Below are positions 19,305 to 30,637 of a stretch of DNA of 64,000 nt, piece by piece (within the stretch, counting starts at the first letter, position 1; each line of letters opens with the position of its first letter). Source of the DNA: Thalassococcus profundi (GTDB taxonomy: Bacteria > Pseudomonadota > Alphaproteobacteria > Rhodobacterales > Rhodobacteraceae). The notes below the pieces were generated by a model. That model was not told where the DNA came from. It saw nothing but the letters and a program-made list of their open reading frames with translations, and did no database searches. Where the stretch lies: positions 1 to 64,000 of the forward strand of contig NZ_QPMK01000014.1 of the NCBI RefSeq assembly GCF_003344785.1, given 5' to 3'. Made by a program: the position numbers and the translations under genes.

Positions 19305-19340
19305 GGGCCAGCGCGGCGATCCGCTGCGCTGGCCCTTTTT
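19305..19340 (+). terminator. Rho-independent terminator-like hairpin after fdhB
   Basis: A stem GGGCCAGCGC / GCGCTGGCCC is followed directly by TTTTT. It lies between the beta and gamma subunit genes, so it may reduce rather than abolish read-through into the gamma gene. Confidence 0.8.
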
Positions 19341-19501
19341 CGTCCGGGGCGCGTCCCCGGCGGAATATTTCAGATTTGCCGATCCGGTTCTCCGCAGGAA
19401 AACGCGCGCGCCGCGCGGTCGGCCCGGCAAGTCTCAAGTGTTCCGACATGGCTGCGACAGCGCAGCGCCCATCCACCACCGGAGACTTCTGGGAGCCCGC
19501 G

Positions 19502-20707
19502 ATGAAATTCCTGCACCTCTGCCTGGTCCTGTGCCTGCTGAGCCTCACGCCCCTCGCCGCCACGGCCCAGGATGCCGAGCCGCCCGCCGACACCCCCGCC
19601 GCGACCCCTGCCCCAACGCTCGAGGACATCATGCGCCGGCAAGAGGGTCTGTCGGTGGACAACAGCGGCCGCGCCGATCTCGTGGGCGATCCCGACGCCG
19701 CCGCCTCGACCACCGACCCGCTCGGTACGCTGGGCGGAGCGTCGGACCCGGACCTCTGGCGCGCGCTGCGCTTCGACGAGGCCGACATCACCACCCAGGC
19801 CCGCGGCCCGGCGGCGCGCACGCTCATGCAGGACAGCGGCATGTGGTGGCTGCAGTTCCGCGAAGGCCCGCTGCTGACCTATGGCGGCTACCTGCTCTTG
19901 GGCATGATCGCGCTGCTGGCGCTGTTCTACCTGATCCGTGGCCGGGTCCGGATCGACGGCGAAAAGACCGGCCGCACCATCGAACGGTTCAAGTTCATCG
20001 AACGCATGGGGCACTGGATGCTGGCCGGATCCTTCATCCTGCTGGGGATCACGGGGCTGATCAGCCTGGCCGGTCGCAAGTTCCTGATCCCGGCCTTCGG
20101 GCACGAGACCTTCTCGACCCTCGCGATCGGATCGAAATGGGTCCACAACAACGTCAGCTGGGCCTTCATGCTGGCGCTGGTGATGATCTTCGTCATGTGG
20201 GTCTGGCACAACCTGCCCGATCGCACCGACATCAAGTGGATCCTCAAGGGCGGCGGCCTCTTCGGCGGCGGCCATCCCGATGCCAAGAAGTTCAACGCCG
20301 GGCAGAAGATCGTCTTCTGGTCGGTGATCGTGCTGGGCACCTCAATCTCGCTCACCGGGCTGTCGCTGCTCTTCCCGTTCGAGATGCCGATGTTTGCGGC
20401 CACCTTCGAGAAGATCAACGCGCTGGGTCTGCCCGAGCTTGCCGGTTACGCGCCGCTCTCCACCGACCTCGCGCCGCATGAGGAAATGCAGCTTGCTCAG
20501 CTCTGGCATGCCATCGTCAGCTTCGTGCTGATGGCGGTCATCATCGGCCATATCTACATCGGCACCATCGGCATGGAAGGCGCCTATGACGCCATGGGCT
20601 CGGGCCAGGTCGAGGAGCAGTGGGCAAAGGAGCACCACAACCTCTGGGTCGAGGATGTGAAGGCCAAGGAGCGGGCCGCCCCCAAGGGGGCCACCCCCGC
20701 TGAATAG
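19502..20707 (+). CDS. fdhC: Formate dehydrogenase gamma subunit (cytochrome b556)
   Basis: A 401-residue inner-membrane protein. It starts with a Sec signal (MKFLHLCLVLCLLSLTPLAATA), then a Pro/Ala-rich periplasmic segment to ~120. Four membrane helices follow: 'YGGYLLLGMIALLALFYLI', 'GHWMLAGSFILLGITGLISL', 'WAFMLALVMIFVMWVW' and 'WHAIVSFVLMAVIIGHIYI' regions, plus a further one near 'FWSVIVLGTSISLTGLSLL'. His residues in 'ERMGHWML', 'WVHNN' and 'LWHAIVS' are candidate haem b ligands. It passes electrons from the beta subunit to quinone or a cytochrome. A 214-bp spacer with a terminator hairpin separates it from fdhB. Confidence 0.93.
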   Translation: MKFLHLCLVLCLLSLTPLAATAQDAEPPADTPAATPAPTLEDIMRRQEGLSVDNSGRADLVGDPDAAASTTDPLGTLGGASDPDLWRALRFDEADITTQARGPAARTLMQDSGMWWLQFREGPLLTYGGYLLLGMIALLALFYLIRGRVRIDGEKTGRTIERFKFIERMGHWMLAGSFILLGITGLISLAGRKFLIPAFGHETFSTLAIGSKWVHNNVSWAFMLALVMIFVMWVWHNLPDRTDIKWILKGGGLFGGGHPDAKKFNAGQKIVFWSVIVLGTSISLTGLSLLFPFEMPMFAATFEKINALGLPELAGYAPLSTDLAPHEEMQLAQLWHAIVSFVLMAVIIGHIYIGTIGMEGAYDAMGSGQVEEQWAKEHHNLWVEDVKAKERAAPKGATPAE

Positions 20708-20710
20708 GCC

Positions 20711-22000
20711 ATGCGCCGCCTGCTGCTTGCGCTGCTGACCTGCGCCGCGCCCGCCGCGGCGCAGGAGTATTTCACCCTCGACGGGCACGGCGGGCCGGTC
20801 ATGGGCATCGCCGCGGATCCCGGCGGTGAAATCGCCACTGCCAGTTTCGACAACGCCGTGGGGCTGTGGGAGGACCGCGCGCCGCGCTGGCTCGACGGTC
20901 ACGAGGCGGCGGTGAACGCCGTGGCCTTCGCGCCGGGCGGCGTGCTTTATTCCGGCAGCGACGATTTCGACCTGCGGCGCTGGGACGTGGCCAGCGGTAC
21001 GTCGGAACGGCTGGAGGGGCACCAGGGCAAGGTGATTGCGCTTGCCGTGTCCGAACCCGCCGGCCTGGTCGCCTCTGCCAGTTGGGACGGGACCATCGGC
21101 CTCTGGCCGCTGGACGGCGGCGCGGGTCGGTTTCTAACCGGCCATGACGGGCCGGTGAACGACGTGGCCTTTTCCGCCGATGGCGCCCGGCTCTATTCGG
21201 CCTCGGCAGACGGGACGATCCGCATCTGGGACAGTGCCAGCGGGACCGAGACGCTGCGGCTGGTCTCGCATGGGTTTGGCATCAACGAACTGGTCCTGAA
21301 CGACGCCGCCGGGTGGCTGGCCTATGGTGCGGTCGACGGCGTGACGCGTATCGTCGATTCCGCCACCGGCGACGCCCTGGCCGACCTGTCGCTGGAACGC
21401 CAGCCGATCCTTGCGATAGAGGCATCGCCCGATGGCGCCCTGCTCGCGGTGGGCGACGGCGAAGGTTATATCATGGTCGTGGCGTCCGACGGCTGGGACA
21501 TCGTGAAGGATTTCCGCGCCACCACGCAGGGACCGATCTGGGCGCTGGCGTTTTCGCCCGATGGCGGCAACGTCCATGCCGGCGGTCTCGACAACCGGGT
21601 GCATTCCTGGCCCGTCGCCACGATGGACGATCACGGCAAGATGCAGACCGCCGACCGGTCGTTCCTCGCCGATCCCGCCGAGATGCCCAATGGCGAGCGG
21701 CAGTTCAAACGCAAATGCTCCATCTGCCACACCCTGACCCCCGGCAGCGCCCGCCGCGCCGGTCCGACGCTCTACGATCTTTTCGGGCGGCAGGCGGGCA
21801 CGGTCAGCGATTACAGCTATTCCGACGCGCTTGACGGCTCGGACCTGATATGGTCCGACGCGACCATCGACGCGCTTTTCGACATCGGACCCGAGCACTA
21901 TATCCCGGGGACCAAGATGCCCATGCAACGCATCACCGGCGCAGAGGACCGCGCCGACCTGATCGCCTATCTGCGCCGCGAGACGGCGCCAAAGGAGTAG
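20711..22000 (+). CDS. WD40 beta-propeller fused to a monohaem cytochrome c, exported
   Basis: A 429-residue periplasmic protein starting three bases after the fdhC stop. The signal peptide is MRRLLLALLTCAAPAAAQ. Residues ~22-320 contain about seven WD40 blades ('LDGHEAAVNAVAFAPGG', 'LTGHDGPVNDVAFSADG', 'GPIWALAFSPDGGNVHAG'). Residues ~325-425 are a class I cytochrome c with Cys336-Ser-Ile-Cys339-His340 and a probable Met ligand in 'IPGTKMPMQRITG'. Its tight linkage to the gamma subunit gene suggests it accepts electrons from formate dehydrogenase or docks it to another carrier. That role is inferred from position. Confidence 0.88.
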   Translation: MRRLLLALLTCAAPAAAQEYFTLDGHGGPVMGIAADPGGEIATASFDNAVGLWEDRAPRWLDGHEAAVNAVAFAPGGVLYSGSDDFDLRRWDVASGTSERLEGHQGKVIALAVSEPAGLVASASWDGTIGLWPLDGGAGRFLTGHDGPVNDVAFSADGARLYSASADGTIRIWDSASGTETLRLVSHGFGINELVLNDAAGWLAYGAVDGVTRIVDSATGDALADLSLERQPILAIEASPDGALLAVGDGEGYIMVVASDGWDIVKDFRATTQGPIWALAFSPDGGNVHAGGLDNRVHSWPVATMDDHGKMQTADRSFLADPAEMPNGERQFKRKCSICHTLTPGSARRAGPTLYDLFGRQAGTVSDYSYSDALDGSDLIWSDATIDALFDIGPEHYIPGTKMPMQRITGAEDRADLIAYLRRETAPKE

Positions 22001-22003
22001 ACC

Positions 22004-22147
22004 ATGAAAGCCATGCTTTTGGGATTTGTCGCGGTCGGCGTGATCGCATTCGGCGCCAACATTGCGCTGGAAGAGATGGGCTTCGGCGCTGCGGACGTGA
22101 CGGCCAGCAAGAGCAACGTGCGGCTGGGGGATGCGGATACCGAGTGA
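22004..22147 (+). CDS. Small exported or membrane-anchored protein, 47 residues
   Basis: The frame ATG 22004 to TGA 22147 encodes MKAMLLGFVAVGVIAFGANI, then ALEEMGFGAADVTASKSNVRLGDADTE: one hydrophobic helix followed by a short polar tail. It begins three bases after the stop of the WD40-cytochrome gene, with AAGGAG just upstream (within the end of that gene), so it is translated as the last gene of the operon. It may be a small helper subunit of the formate dehydrogenase complex. I know of no function. Confidence 0.7.
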   Translation: MKAMLLGFVAVGVIAFGANIALEEMGFGAADVTASKSNVRLGDADTE

Positions 22148-22193
22148 CGCGGGCCGTGCTCCGTAGAACGCGCCAAGGTGGCCGCGCGCGCTC

Positions 22194-23330
22194 TTAGTTT
22201 GCCGCGTCAAGCACGCCGTGCAGGGCCGCGTCGCTCAGCGTGACCGGGTTGCCCTTCATCGACGACGCGCCCCGCGCTTCGGCGACGACTTGCGAAGGGT
22301 TACCCAGCCCCTGTCCCATCTCCGCAAGGCGCGGCAGGCCCGCCGCGTCGATCCAATGCTCCAGACTGTCGAAGGCCGCATCGGGCGTGCAGCCGAAGGC
22401 CTGCGCGATCCAGCCCTGCACCTCGGCAATGCGCAGCGGCACGGCGCCCGCCGCGTGGTTCGCGCGCAGCACCGGCACCAGCATCCGACCGCAGATGGCC
22501 CCGTGTGCCGCCCCGGTGCGCCCACCGAGTACGCCGGCAAAGCCATGCACCGCGCCCAGACCCGCGTTGGCCAGCGCGATGCCGCCGTAAAGGCTGCAAA
22601 GCGCCATGTCGTCCCGTGCGCCCGTATCCTCTTCCTGCATGAGCGCCCGGAGCGCGCGCAGCCCGCGCGGGATCGCGTCGCGGCACAAGAGGTCTGTCAG
22701 GGCGTTGGCTTTGCACGAAAGATACGGCTCGATCACCTGCGTCACCGCGTCGAGGCCGGAGGCCAGCGTCACATCGCGCGGGCAGCCATCGGTCAGGGAC
22801 GGGTCTACCAGCGCAAGGTCCGCGAGCATCCGGGCATCGCGCAGGCTGACCTTGCGGCCCGCGTCCGGCACGCCGATGACCGCGTTCTTGGTCGCCTCGG
22901 CCCCGGTACCGGCGGTGGTTGGCACGGCGACGAAGGGCAGCGGGGCGGCGGACAGCGGTTTGCCTGCGCCCACGCCTTCAAGGTGATCCAGCACCGCGCC
23001 CTGCCCCGGAGCCAGCGCCGCAAGCGCCTTGGCGAGGTCGATCACCGCGCCGCCGCCGAGACCCACCACCACGTCGGGCGCAAAGGCGCGCGCCTCGCGC
23101 AGGCGGTCCTCCAGCAGCGGCAGGTCCGGTTCTCCGGCGCCGTAAAGCACCGCGACCTCGGCGCCCAGTCCTTCCAGCGCGGCGACAAGCGTATCGGCCC
23201 ATCGTGCCGACCCGCCGCGCACAAGAAGTACACGTGCCCCCAAGGCGCGGACCTCTGCCGCCAGACTGTCGCGCGCGTCGCGGCCAAAGACGACGCGGCG
23301 CGGGGTCTGCAGTGAAAAACCCAGCGTCAA
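22194..23330 (-). CDS. Iron-containing alcohol dehydrogenase family protein
   Basis: A 378-residue group III dehydrogenase. No ATG is available at the 5' end; TTG 23330-23328 gives [19 protein letters not shown] and overlaps the glpK TGA as TTGA, so translational coupling supports it. Nucleotide-binding motifs '[15 protein letters not shown]' and '[15 protein letters not shown]' are present. Metal ligands are expected in '[15 protein letters not shown]' (Asp), '[12 protein letters not shown]' (His) and 'AAHGAICG' (His). Being last in the glycerol cluster, it could act on glycerol, glyceraldehyde or a C3 alcohol. The family is secure, the substrate is not. Confidence 0.85.
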   Translation of the reverse strand: MTLGFSLQTPRRVVFGRDARDSLAAEVRALGARVLLVRGGSARWADTLVAALEGLGAEVAVLYGAGEPDLPLLEDRLREARAFAPDVVVGLGGGAVIDLAKALAALAPGQGAVLDHLEGVGAGKPLSAAPLPFVAVPTTAGTGAEATKNAVIGVPDAGRKVSLRDARMLADLALVDPSLTDGCPRDVTLASGLDAVTQVIEPYLSCKANALTDLLCRDAIPRGLRALRALMQEEDTGARDDMALCSLYGGIALANAGLGAVHGFAGVLGGRTGAAHGAICGRMLVPVLRANHAAGAVPLRIAEVQGWIAQAFGCTPDAAFDSLEHWIDAAGLPRLAEMGQGLGNPSQVVAEARGASSMKGNPVTLSDAALHGVLDAAN

Positions 23331-24814
23331 AACGCCATCGTCGCCTGCACCGCCCTCTGCCAGGCGGCGTACCGTTCGGCGCGTTTGTCCTCGGCCATGT
23401 CGGGCTCGAAATTCCGGTCGAGCGCCCAGCCGCGGGCGAACTCTTCCATATCCGGGTAGATGCCCGCCCGCTGTCCGGCGAGCCAGGCCACACCCAGCGC
23501 CGTGGTTTCCAGCACCTTCGGGCGGTCCACCGGCGCGCCGATGATGTCCGACAGGAACTGCATGGCATAATCGCTCGCGGACATGCCGCCATCGACGCGC
23601 AGCACCTGGTCGCCGCCGTCGGGCGTCCAGTCTGCATGCATCGCCTCGAGCAGGTCGCGGGTCTGGAACCCCACCGATTGCAGCGCCGCCCTGGCGAACT
23701 CGGCGGGACCGGAATTGCGCGTGAGCCCGAAGATCGCGCCGCGGCATTCGGCGTTCCAGTAGGGCGCGCCGAGGCCGGTGAAGGCCGGGACCAGAACGAC
23801 GTTCTGGTTGGCATCGGCGGTTTCCGCGAGCGGCTGCGTCTCCTTGGCCTCGCGGATGATCTTGAGCCCGTCGCGCAGCCATTGCACCACGGCACCCGCG
23901 ATGAAGATCGAGCCTTCGAGCGCATAGGTCGGTTTGCCGTCGAACTGATAGGCTATGGTGGTGAGCAAGCGGTTCTTGCTGCGCACCGGCGTGTCGCCCG
24001 TGTTGAGCAGCGCGAAACAGCCCGTGCCATAGGTGGATTTCAACATTCCGGGCTGGAAGCACGCCTGGCCCAGAGTCGCCGCCTGCTGGTCGCCCGCGAC
24101 GCCCAGGATCGGGATCTCGCGGCCGAAGAGGTCGGGCCGGGTCATGCCGAAATCGGCGGCGGTGTCCTTGACCTCTGGCAGCATCTCCATCGGGATGTCG
24201 AAAAGATCGCAGATCGTCTTGGACCAGCGGCCCTTGCGGATGTCGTAAAGCAGCGTGCGCGCGGCGTTGGTGGCATCGGTCACATGCTCGGCCCCGCCCG
24301 TGAGCTTCCAGATCAGGTAGCTGTCCACCGTGCCGAACAGCAGCTTTCCGGCCTTCGCCTTCTCGCGCGCCCCTTCGACGTGATCGAGGATCCACTTGAG
24401 TTTGGTCCCAGAAAAATACGGGTCGAGCAGCAGGCCGGTGCGGTCGGTGAACATCTCTTCATGGCCCTGCTCGCGCAGATCGGCGCAGATGGACGCGGTG
24501 CGGCGGTCCTGCCAGACGATGGCGCGATGCACGGCCTGCCCGGTCTCGGCATCCCAGACCACGGTGGTTTCGCGCTGGTTGGTGATGCCGATGCCGGCGA
24601 TGTCCTCGGCCCGGATGCTGGCGCGTTCGATCACCTGGCGGCAGGTGCCGGCGGTGGTGGACCACAGGTCCGACACCTCGTGTTCGACCCAGCCGCTGTC
24701 GGGATAGTGCTGTTCGAACTCTTCCTGCGCGATGGCCGTAACCTTCATCGCCTCGTCAAAGAGGATCGCACGGCTAGATGTGGTGCCCTGATCGATGGCG
24801 AGAATATAGCGCAT
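23327..24814 (-). CDS. glpK: Glycerol kinase
   Basis: A 495-residue FGGY-family kinase that phosphorylates glycerol to sn-glycerol 3-phosphate with ATP in the cytoplasm. Hallmarks are '[19 protein letters not shown]' at the N-terminus, '[18 protein letters not shown]', '[20 protein letters not shown]' and the FGGY signature '[15 protein letters not shown]' with '[19 protein letters not shown]'. Length equals the usual ~500. It is downstream of glpV behind a terminator hairpin, so it may have its own promoter in the 139-bp gap. Confidence 0.97.
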   Translation of the reverse strand: MRYILAIDQGTTSSRAILFDEAMKVTAIAQEEFEQHYPDSGWVEHEVSDLWSTTAGTCRQVIERASIRAEDIAGIGITNQRETTVVWDAETGQAVHRAIVWQDRRTASICADLREQGHEEMFTDRTGLLLDPYFSGTKLKWILDHVEGAREKAKAGKLLFGTVDSYLIWKLTGGAEHVTDATNAARTLLYDIRKGRWSKTICDLFDIPMEMLPEVKDTAADFGMTRPDLFGREIPILGVAGDQQAATLGQACFQPGMLKSTYGTGCFALLNTGDTPVRSKNRLLTTIAYQFDGKPTYALEGSIFIAGAVVQWLRDGLKIIREAKETQPLAETADANQNVVLVPAFTGLGAPYWNAECRGAIFGLTRNSGPAEFARAALQSVGFQTRDLLEAMHADWTPDGGDQVLRVDGGMSASDYAMQFLSDIIGAPVDRPKVLETTALGVAWLAGQRAGIYPDMEEFARGWALDRNFEPDMAEDKRAERYAAWQRAVQATMAF

Positions 24815-24907
24815 GGCCTCGTCCCTTTGCTGTCCGTCTTCTGCAAAAGGGATCGCGCGGGTCCGGTCCCTTTGGCAGAAAACGCGCCGTGGCGTCAGCT
24901 AAACATG

Positions 24908-24941
24908 AAAAGGCCGGAGCCCCAAGAGGGAGGCTCCGGCC
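24908..24941 (-). terminator. Terminator hairpin after glpV
   Basis: On the minus strand a perfect 10-bp stem GGCCGGAGCC / GGCTCCGGCC is followed by TTTT. It lies 13 bases beyond the glpV stop and before glpK, splitting the glycerol region into at least two transcripts. Confidence 0.8.
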
Positions 24942-24953
24942 GCTGTCGTCAGA

Positions 24954-26666
24954 TCAGTTCCAGGAGGCGATCAGCTCGTCGTAGGAGACGGTCTGAGGCT
25001 CTTCTTCCTCGTTCTCCAGAGCCGGCTTCGGCGCACCCGGCTGGTCGAGCCAGTACTGCGCATCCTGCTCTTCGTTGAGGACCGGACCCAGGTCACCCTG
25101 CACGCCGGCACGCTCGAGACGCTCCATCACGCTCTCCATGTCTTCGCAAAGCTGGTCCAGAGCGGCCTGCGTGGTCTTGGCACCGGACATGGCATCGCCG
25201 ATGTTCTGCCACCACAGCTGCGCCAGCTTCGGATAGTCCGGAACGTTGGTGCCGGTCGGCGACCACTGCGTCCGTGCGGGCGAGCGGTAGAACTCGACCA
25301 GGCCGCCGAGGCGCGGCGCGCGCTCGGTGAAGTGCTCGGACTGGATCGTCGATTCACGGATGAAGGTCAGGCCCACGTCCGATTTCTTCACGTCGACGGT
25401 CTTGGAGGTCACGAACTGCGCATAGAGCCAGGCGGCCTTGGCGCGGTCCATCGGGGTGGAGTCGAGGATCGTCCAGGAGCCCACGTCCTGATAGCCGACC
25501 TTCATGCCCTCTTCCCAGTAGGCGCCGTGCGGGCTGGGGGCCATGCGCCACTTGGGCGTGCCGTCCTCGTTCATCACCGGCAGATCAGGCGTCACGGTCG
25601 CCGCGGTAAAGGCGGTGTACCAGAACATCTGCTGCGCGATGTTGCCCTGACCCGGGATCGGGCCGGCCTCGGAGAAGGTCATGCCGGCTGCCGACGGCGG
25701 CGAGTACTTCTGCAGCCACTCGATCGCCTTGTCGACCGCGTAGACGGCTGCGGGCGAGTTCGTGGCACCGCCACGATCGACACATGCGCCGACGGGCTGG
25801 CTGTTCTCGTTGACGCGGATGCCCCACTCGTCGACCGGCAGGCCGTTGGGTTCACCGACGTCGCCCATGCCAGCCATGGACATCCACGCGTCCGTGTAGC
25901 GCCAGCCAAGCGACGGGTCCTTCTTGCCGTAGTCCATGTTGCCATAGACTTCGCCCTCGACACCCAGGTGCGACAGGTCGCGGCCGGTGAAGAACTCGGC
26001 GATGTCCTCGTAGGCGGACCAGTTCACCGGAACGCCCAGTTCGTAGCCGTAGGCTTCCTGGAAATCGGCCTTGTTCTTCTCGTCGTTGAACCAGTCATAG
26101 CGGAACCAGTAGAGGTTCGCGAACTGCTGGTCGGGCAGCTGGTAGAGGTTGCCATCGGGGCCGGTGGTGAACTCGGTGCCGATGAAATCCTCGAGGTCCA
26201 GCGTCGGCGAGGTCACGTCCGAGCCTTCGCCCGACATCCACTCCGTCAGGTTGACCGCCTGGCCATAGCGCCAGTGCGTGCCGATCAGGTCGGAATCGTT
26301 GACGAAGGCGTCATAGACGTTCTGTCCCGACTGCATCTGCACCTGCAGACGCTCGACCACGTCGCCTTCGCCGATGAGGTCGTGGTTGACGGTGATGCCG
26401 GTGATCGCGGTGAACGCGGGCGCCAGCACCTGGCTTTCGTATTCATGGGTGGTGATCGTTTCCGACACCACGTTGATCTCCATGCCCTGGAAAGGCTCCG
26501 CGGCATCGATGAACCACTGCATCTCGGCTTCCTGCTCTTCCCGGGTCAGGGTCGAGACATCGCCGATTTCGCTGTCAAGGAACGACTGCGCGGCCTCCAT
26601 GTCAGCGAAGGCGGGGCCGGCCAGGACCAGCAGCGCCGCGGTTGTGGATTTGAGGTTGAGGTTCAT
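24954..26666 (-). CDS. glpV: Glycerol ABC transporter periplasmic binding protein
   Basis: A 570-residue extracellular solute-binding protein with signal peptide MNLNLKSTTAALLVLAGPAFA. It is larger than typical sugar-binding proteins, as in the rhizobial glycerol system GlpSTPQUV. Recognisable stretches are 'PAFTAITGITVNHDLIGEGD', 'YQLPDQQFANLYWFRYDWF' and a C-terminal acidic tail (ENEEEEPQ). It delivers glycerol to the GlpP/GlpQ permease pair. It follows glpU in the operon with a 69-base gap. The family is certain; glycerol specificity comes from the cluster (glpD, glpK, glpR, glpS, glpT) rather than from binding residues. Confidence 0.93.
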   Translation of the reverse strand: MNLNLKSTTAALLVLAGPAFADMEAAQSFLDSEIGDVSTLTREEQEAEMQWFIDAAEPFQGMEINVVSETITTHEYESQVLAPAFTAITGITVNHDLIGEGDVVERLQVQMQSGQNVYDAFVNDSDLIGTHWRYGQAVNLTEWMSGEGSDVTSPTLDLEDFIGTEFTTGPDGNLYQLPDQQFANLYWFRYDWFNDEKNKADFQEAYGYELGVPVNWSAYEDIAEFFTGRDLSHLGVEGEVYGNMDYGKKDPSLGWRYTDAWMSMAGMGDVGEPNGLPVDEWGIRVNENSQPVGACVDRGGATNSPAAVYAVDKAIEWLQKYSPPSAAGMTFSEAGPIPGQGNIAQQMFWYTAFTAATVTPDLPVMNEDGTPKWRMAPSPHGAYWEEGMKVGYQDVGSWTILDSTPMDRAKAAWLYAQFVTSKTVDVKKSDVGLTFIRESTIQSEHFTERAPRLGGLVEFYRSPARTQWSPTGTNVPDYPKLAQLWWQNIGDAMSGAKTTQAALDQLCEDMESVMERLERAGVQGDLGPVLNEEQDAQYWLDQPGAPKPALENEEEEPQTVSYDELIASWN

Positions 26667-26735
26667 TAGGTTCCTCCCGTTATTGAACCGTTTTGCAGTA
26701 TCCGAGATCTCCTCGCGCCCCGGATGCGCCGTGAT

Positions 26736-27008
26736 CTAGACGTAGCGGAACACCGCCACGGCGTAGACCAGGCAGACGAGCAGCGCGAAAGGTTGGTTCG
26801 CGCCGACGATCCCGAGCCAGGCCAGATTGATGAAGGCCGAGCCCAGAAGGGTGATGAAGAGGCGGTCGCCCCTTGTCGTTTCGATCCGAAGGATGCCCGT
26901 GCGGGGCGTCTCGGGAAATTTGATCGCCAGCACCGTGAAGGTGACGAGCAGCAGCGCGATCACCGCGAAGAAGGCCGCCGTGGGCCATGTCCATGCCATC
27001 CATGCCAT
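26736..27008 (-). CDS. glpU: DUF2160 small membrane protein GlpU
   Basis: A 90-residue integral membrane protein with two or three helices ('TAAFFAVIALLLVTFTVLAI', 'LFITLLGSAFINLAWLGIVG', 'FALLVCLVYAVAVFRYV'). It matches the DUF2160 protein that accompanies the glycerol ABC transporter of alphaproteobacteria, there named GlpU. It lies between the SH3-type gene and glpV. Its job is unproven; an accessory transporter subunit is plausible. Confidence 0.88.
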   Translation of the reverse strand: MAWMAWTWPTAAFFAVIALLLVTFTVLAIKFPETPRTGILRIETTRGDRLFITLLGSAFINLAWLGIVGANQPFALLVCLVYAVAVFRYV

Positions 27009-27075
27009 CAGTGTGTTCCCCTCTTGCTGGCGGCGCCCTGAGGTGCCGGTCTATTCGTTGCGAACCCGCGATCGG

Positions 27076-27584
27076 TCACGGGATCATCTCGCACCATCCG
27101 GTGTGGAACCAGCCGGTCTGCTGCAGGCGCCGTCCGTCCTTGTTGATGCTCTCGGCGTAGCACCATTTGCCGCGGCACTTGCGGGTGTCGATGGGCATCG
27201 AGTCGCCGTTGCGTACGCGCAGGATCTCCGAATAGTTCGACCCCGGCCCGCTGCGGATCGACAGGAAGCCGTCGCCGTTGGGATCGAGGTGCCGCATGAT
27301 GCAGGCGGCTTCCCAAGGCTCGGCGGCCTGGGCGTGGGCGTCCGTGGCGGCGACCCCAGCGAAAAGCACCGGTGCCAACGCAAAGGCAAACGCTGTGAAC
27401 GCCCCGCGCAGCCCTCCCGCCCGGCCAAAGCCGGGCAGCGACCGACCTCCCCCCGGAGGTCGCTTTGGCGATTTGGCGCGCAGAATGGTCGACGGCGCTG
27501 CTTTGGGGTGATGACGCGGGCCGTAGGACGCACCAGCGCCCTCCAGGTCGGTCGCCGCCCGGCTTTGGTTTCGGAAAAGTTCCA

Positions 27585-27585
<1 letters not shown>
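27076..27585 (-). CDS. SH3-type exported protein whose N-terminus is encoded by a repeat element
   Basis: A 169-residue protein. The start ATG 27585 overlaps the glpQ stop as TGATG and follows GGGGAGGG, so it is well supported. Residues 6-54 are encoded by the terminal-inverted-repeat element at 27425-27568 ('SPKRPPGGGRSLPGFGRAGG'). Residues ~55-80 form a hydrophobic leader (AFTAFAFALAPVLFAGVAAT, then DAHA). The mature part is a bacterial SH3-like domain with four Cys, an EF-hand-like loop 'DPNGDGFLSIRSGPGS' and 'CRGKWCYAES'. No start codon lies between the element and the leader, so the element-coded segment is a long signal-peptide n-region. It is not a standard member of glp operons; role unknown. 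Confidence 0.75.
27425..27568 (-). mobile_element. MITE-like element A with terminal inverted repeats, in the glycerol operon
   Basis: A 144-bp element bounded by ~24-bp inverted repeats with one mismatch (inner 19 bases GCCGGGCAGCGACCGACCT and its complement at the other end). It contains an internal palindrome GCGACCTCC / GGAGGTCGC and shares a 37-bp identical block (27436-27472) with element B. It lies at the start of the SH3-type gene and is open throughout in that frame. I see no target-site duplication. Confidence 0.8.
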
Positions 27586-28451
<866 letters not shown>

Positions 28452-28452
28452 C

Positions 28453-29321
<869 letters not shown>

Positions 29322-29322
<1 letters not shown>

Positions 29323-29533
29323 TACGCGGCCTCCCTCTGATCCGTTTGTCTTGGCATTTGCGACCGTCCCGCCCGGCCCCGGCCGGACAGCGACCGACCT
29401 CCCCCCGGAGGTCGCTTTGGCGATGCCGCGCGCAGAACGACAGGCGGCGATGCTTCAAAGTCGGTAGGATGGCCAAGGGGTGCGCTTGCGACCTCCAGGT
29501 CGGCCGCTGCCCGGCCTGTGCTGAGACCCATCA

Positions 29534-29534
<1 letters not shown>
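29322..29534 (-). CDS. Short frame carried by repeat element B, coupled to glpT and glpP
   Basis: A 70-codon frame from ATG 29534 (TGATG overlap with the glpT stop) to a TAA overlapping the glpP start (TAATG). It encodes MMGLSTGRAAADLEVASAPL and later 'SPKRPPGGGRSLSGRGRAGR', the same peptide signature as the N-terminus of the SH3-type protein. No leader or domain follows. It may be a vestigial spacer that preserves ribosome flow between glpT and glpP rather than a functional protein. I include it because both junctions are exact. Confidence 0.5.
29382..29515 (-). mobile_element. MITE-like element B with terminal inverted repeats, in the glycerol operon
   Basis: A 134-bp element with 19-bp inverted ends (GCCGGACAGCGACCGACCT and AGGTCGGCCGCTGCCCGGC, 17 of 19 pairing). 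It shares a 37-bp identical core (29388-29424) and the same reading frame usage as element A. It lies between glpT and glpP. Confidence 0.8.
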
Positions 29535-30628
<1,094 letters not shown>

Positions 30629-30637
30629 GGTTCCCCC

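Noticed and set aside
22194-24395. A 733-codon minus-strand frame that looks like one large protein
   Set aside because: Its 5' part is an out-of-frame shadow of glpK; only the 3' part (from TTG 23330) is a real dehydrogenase.
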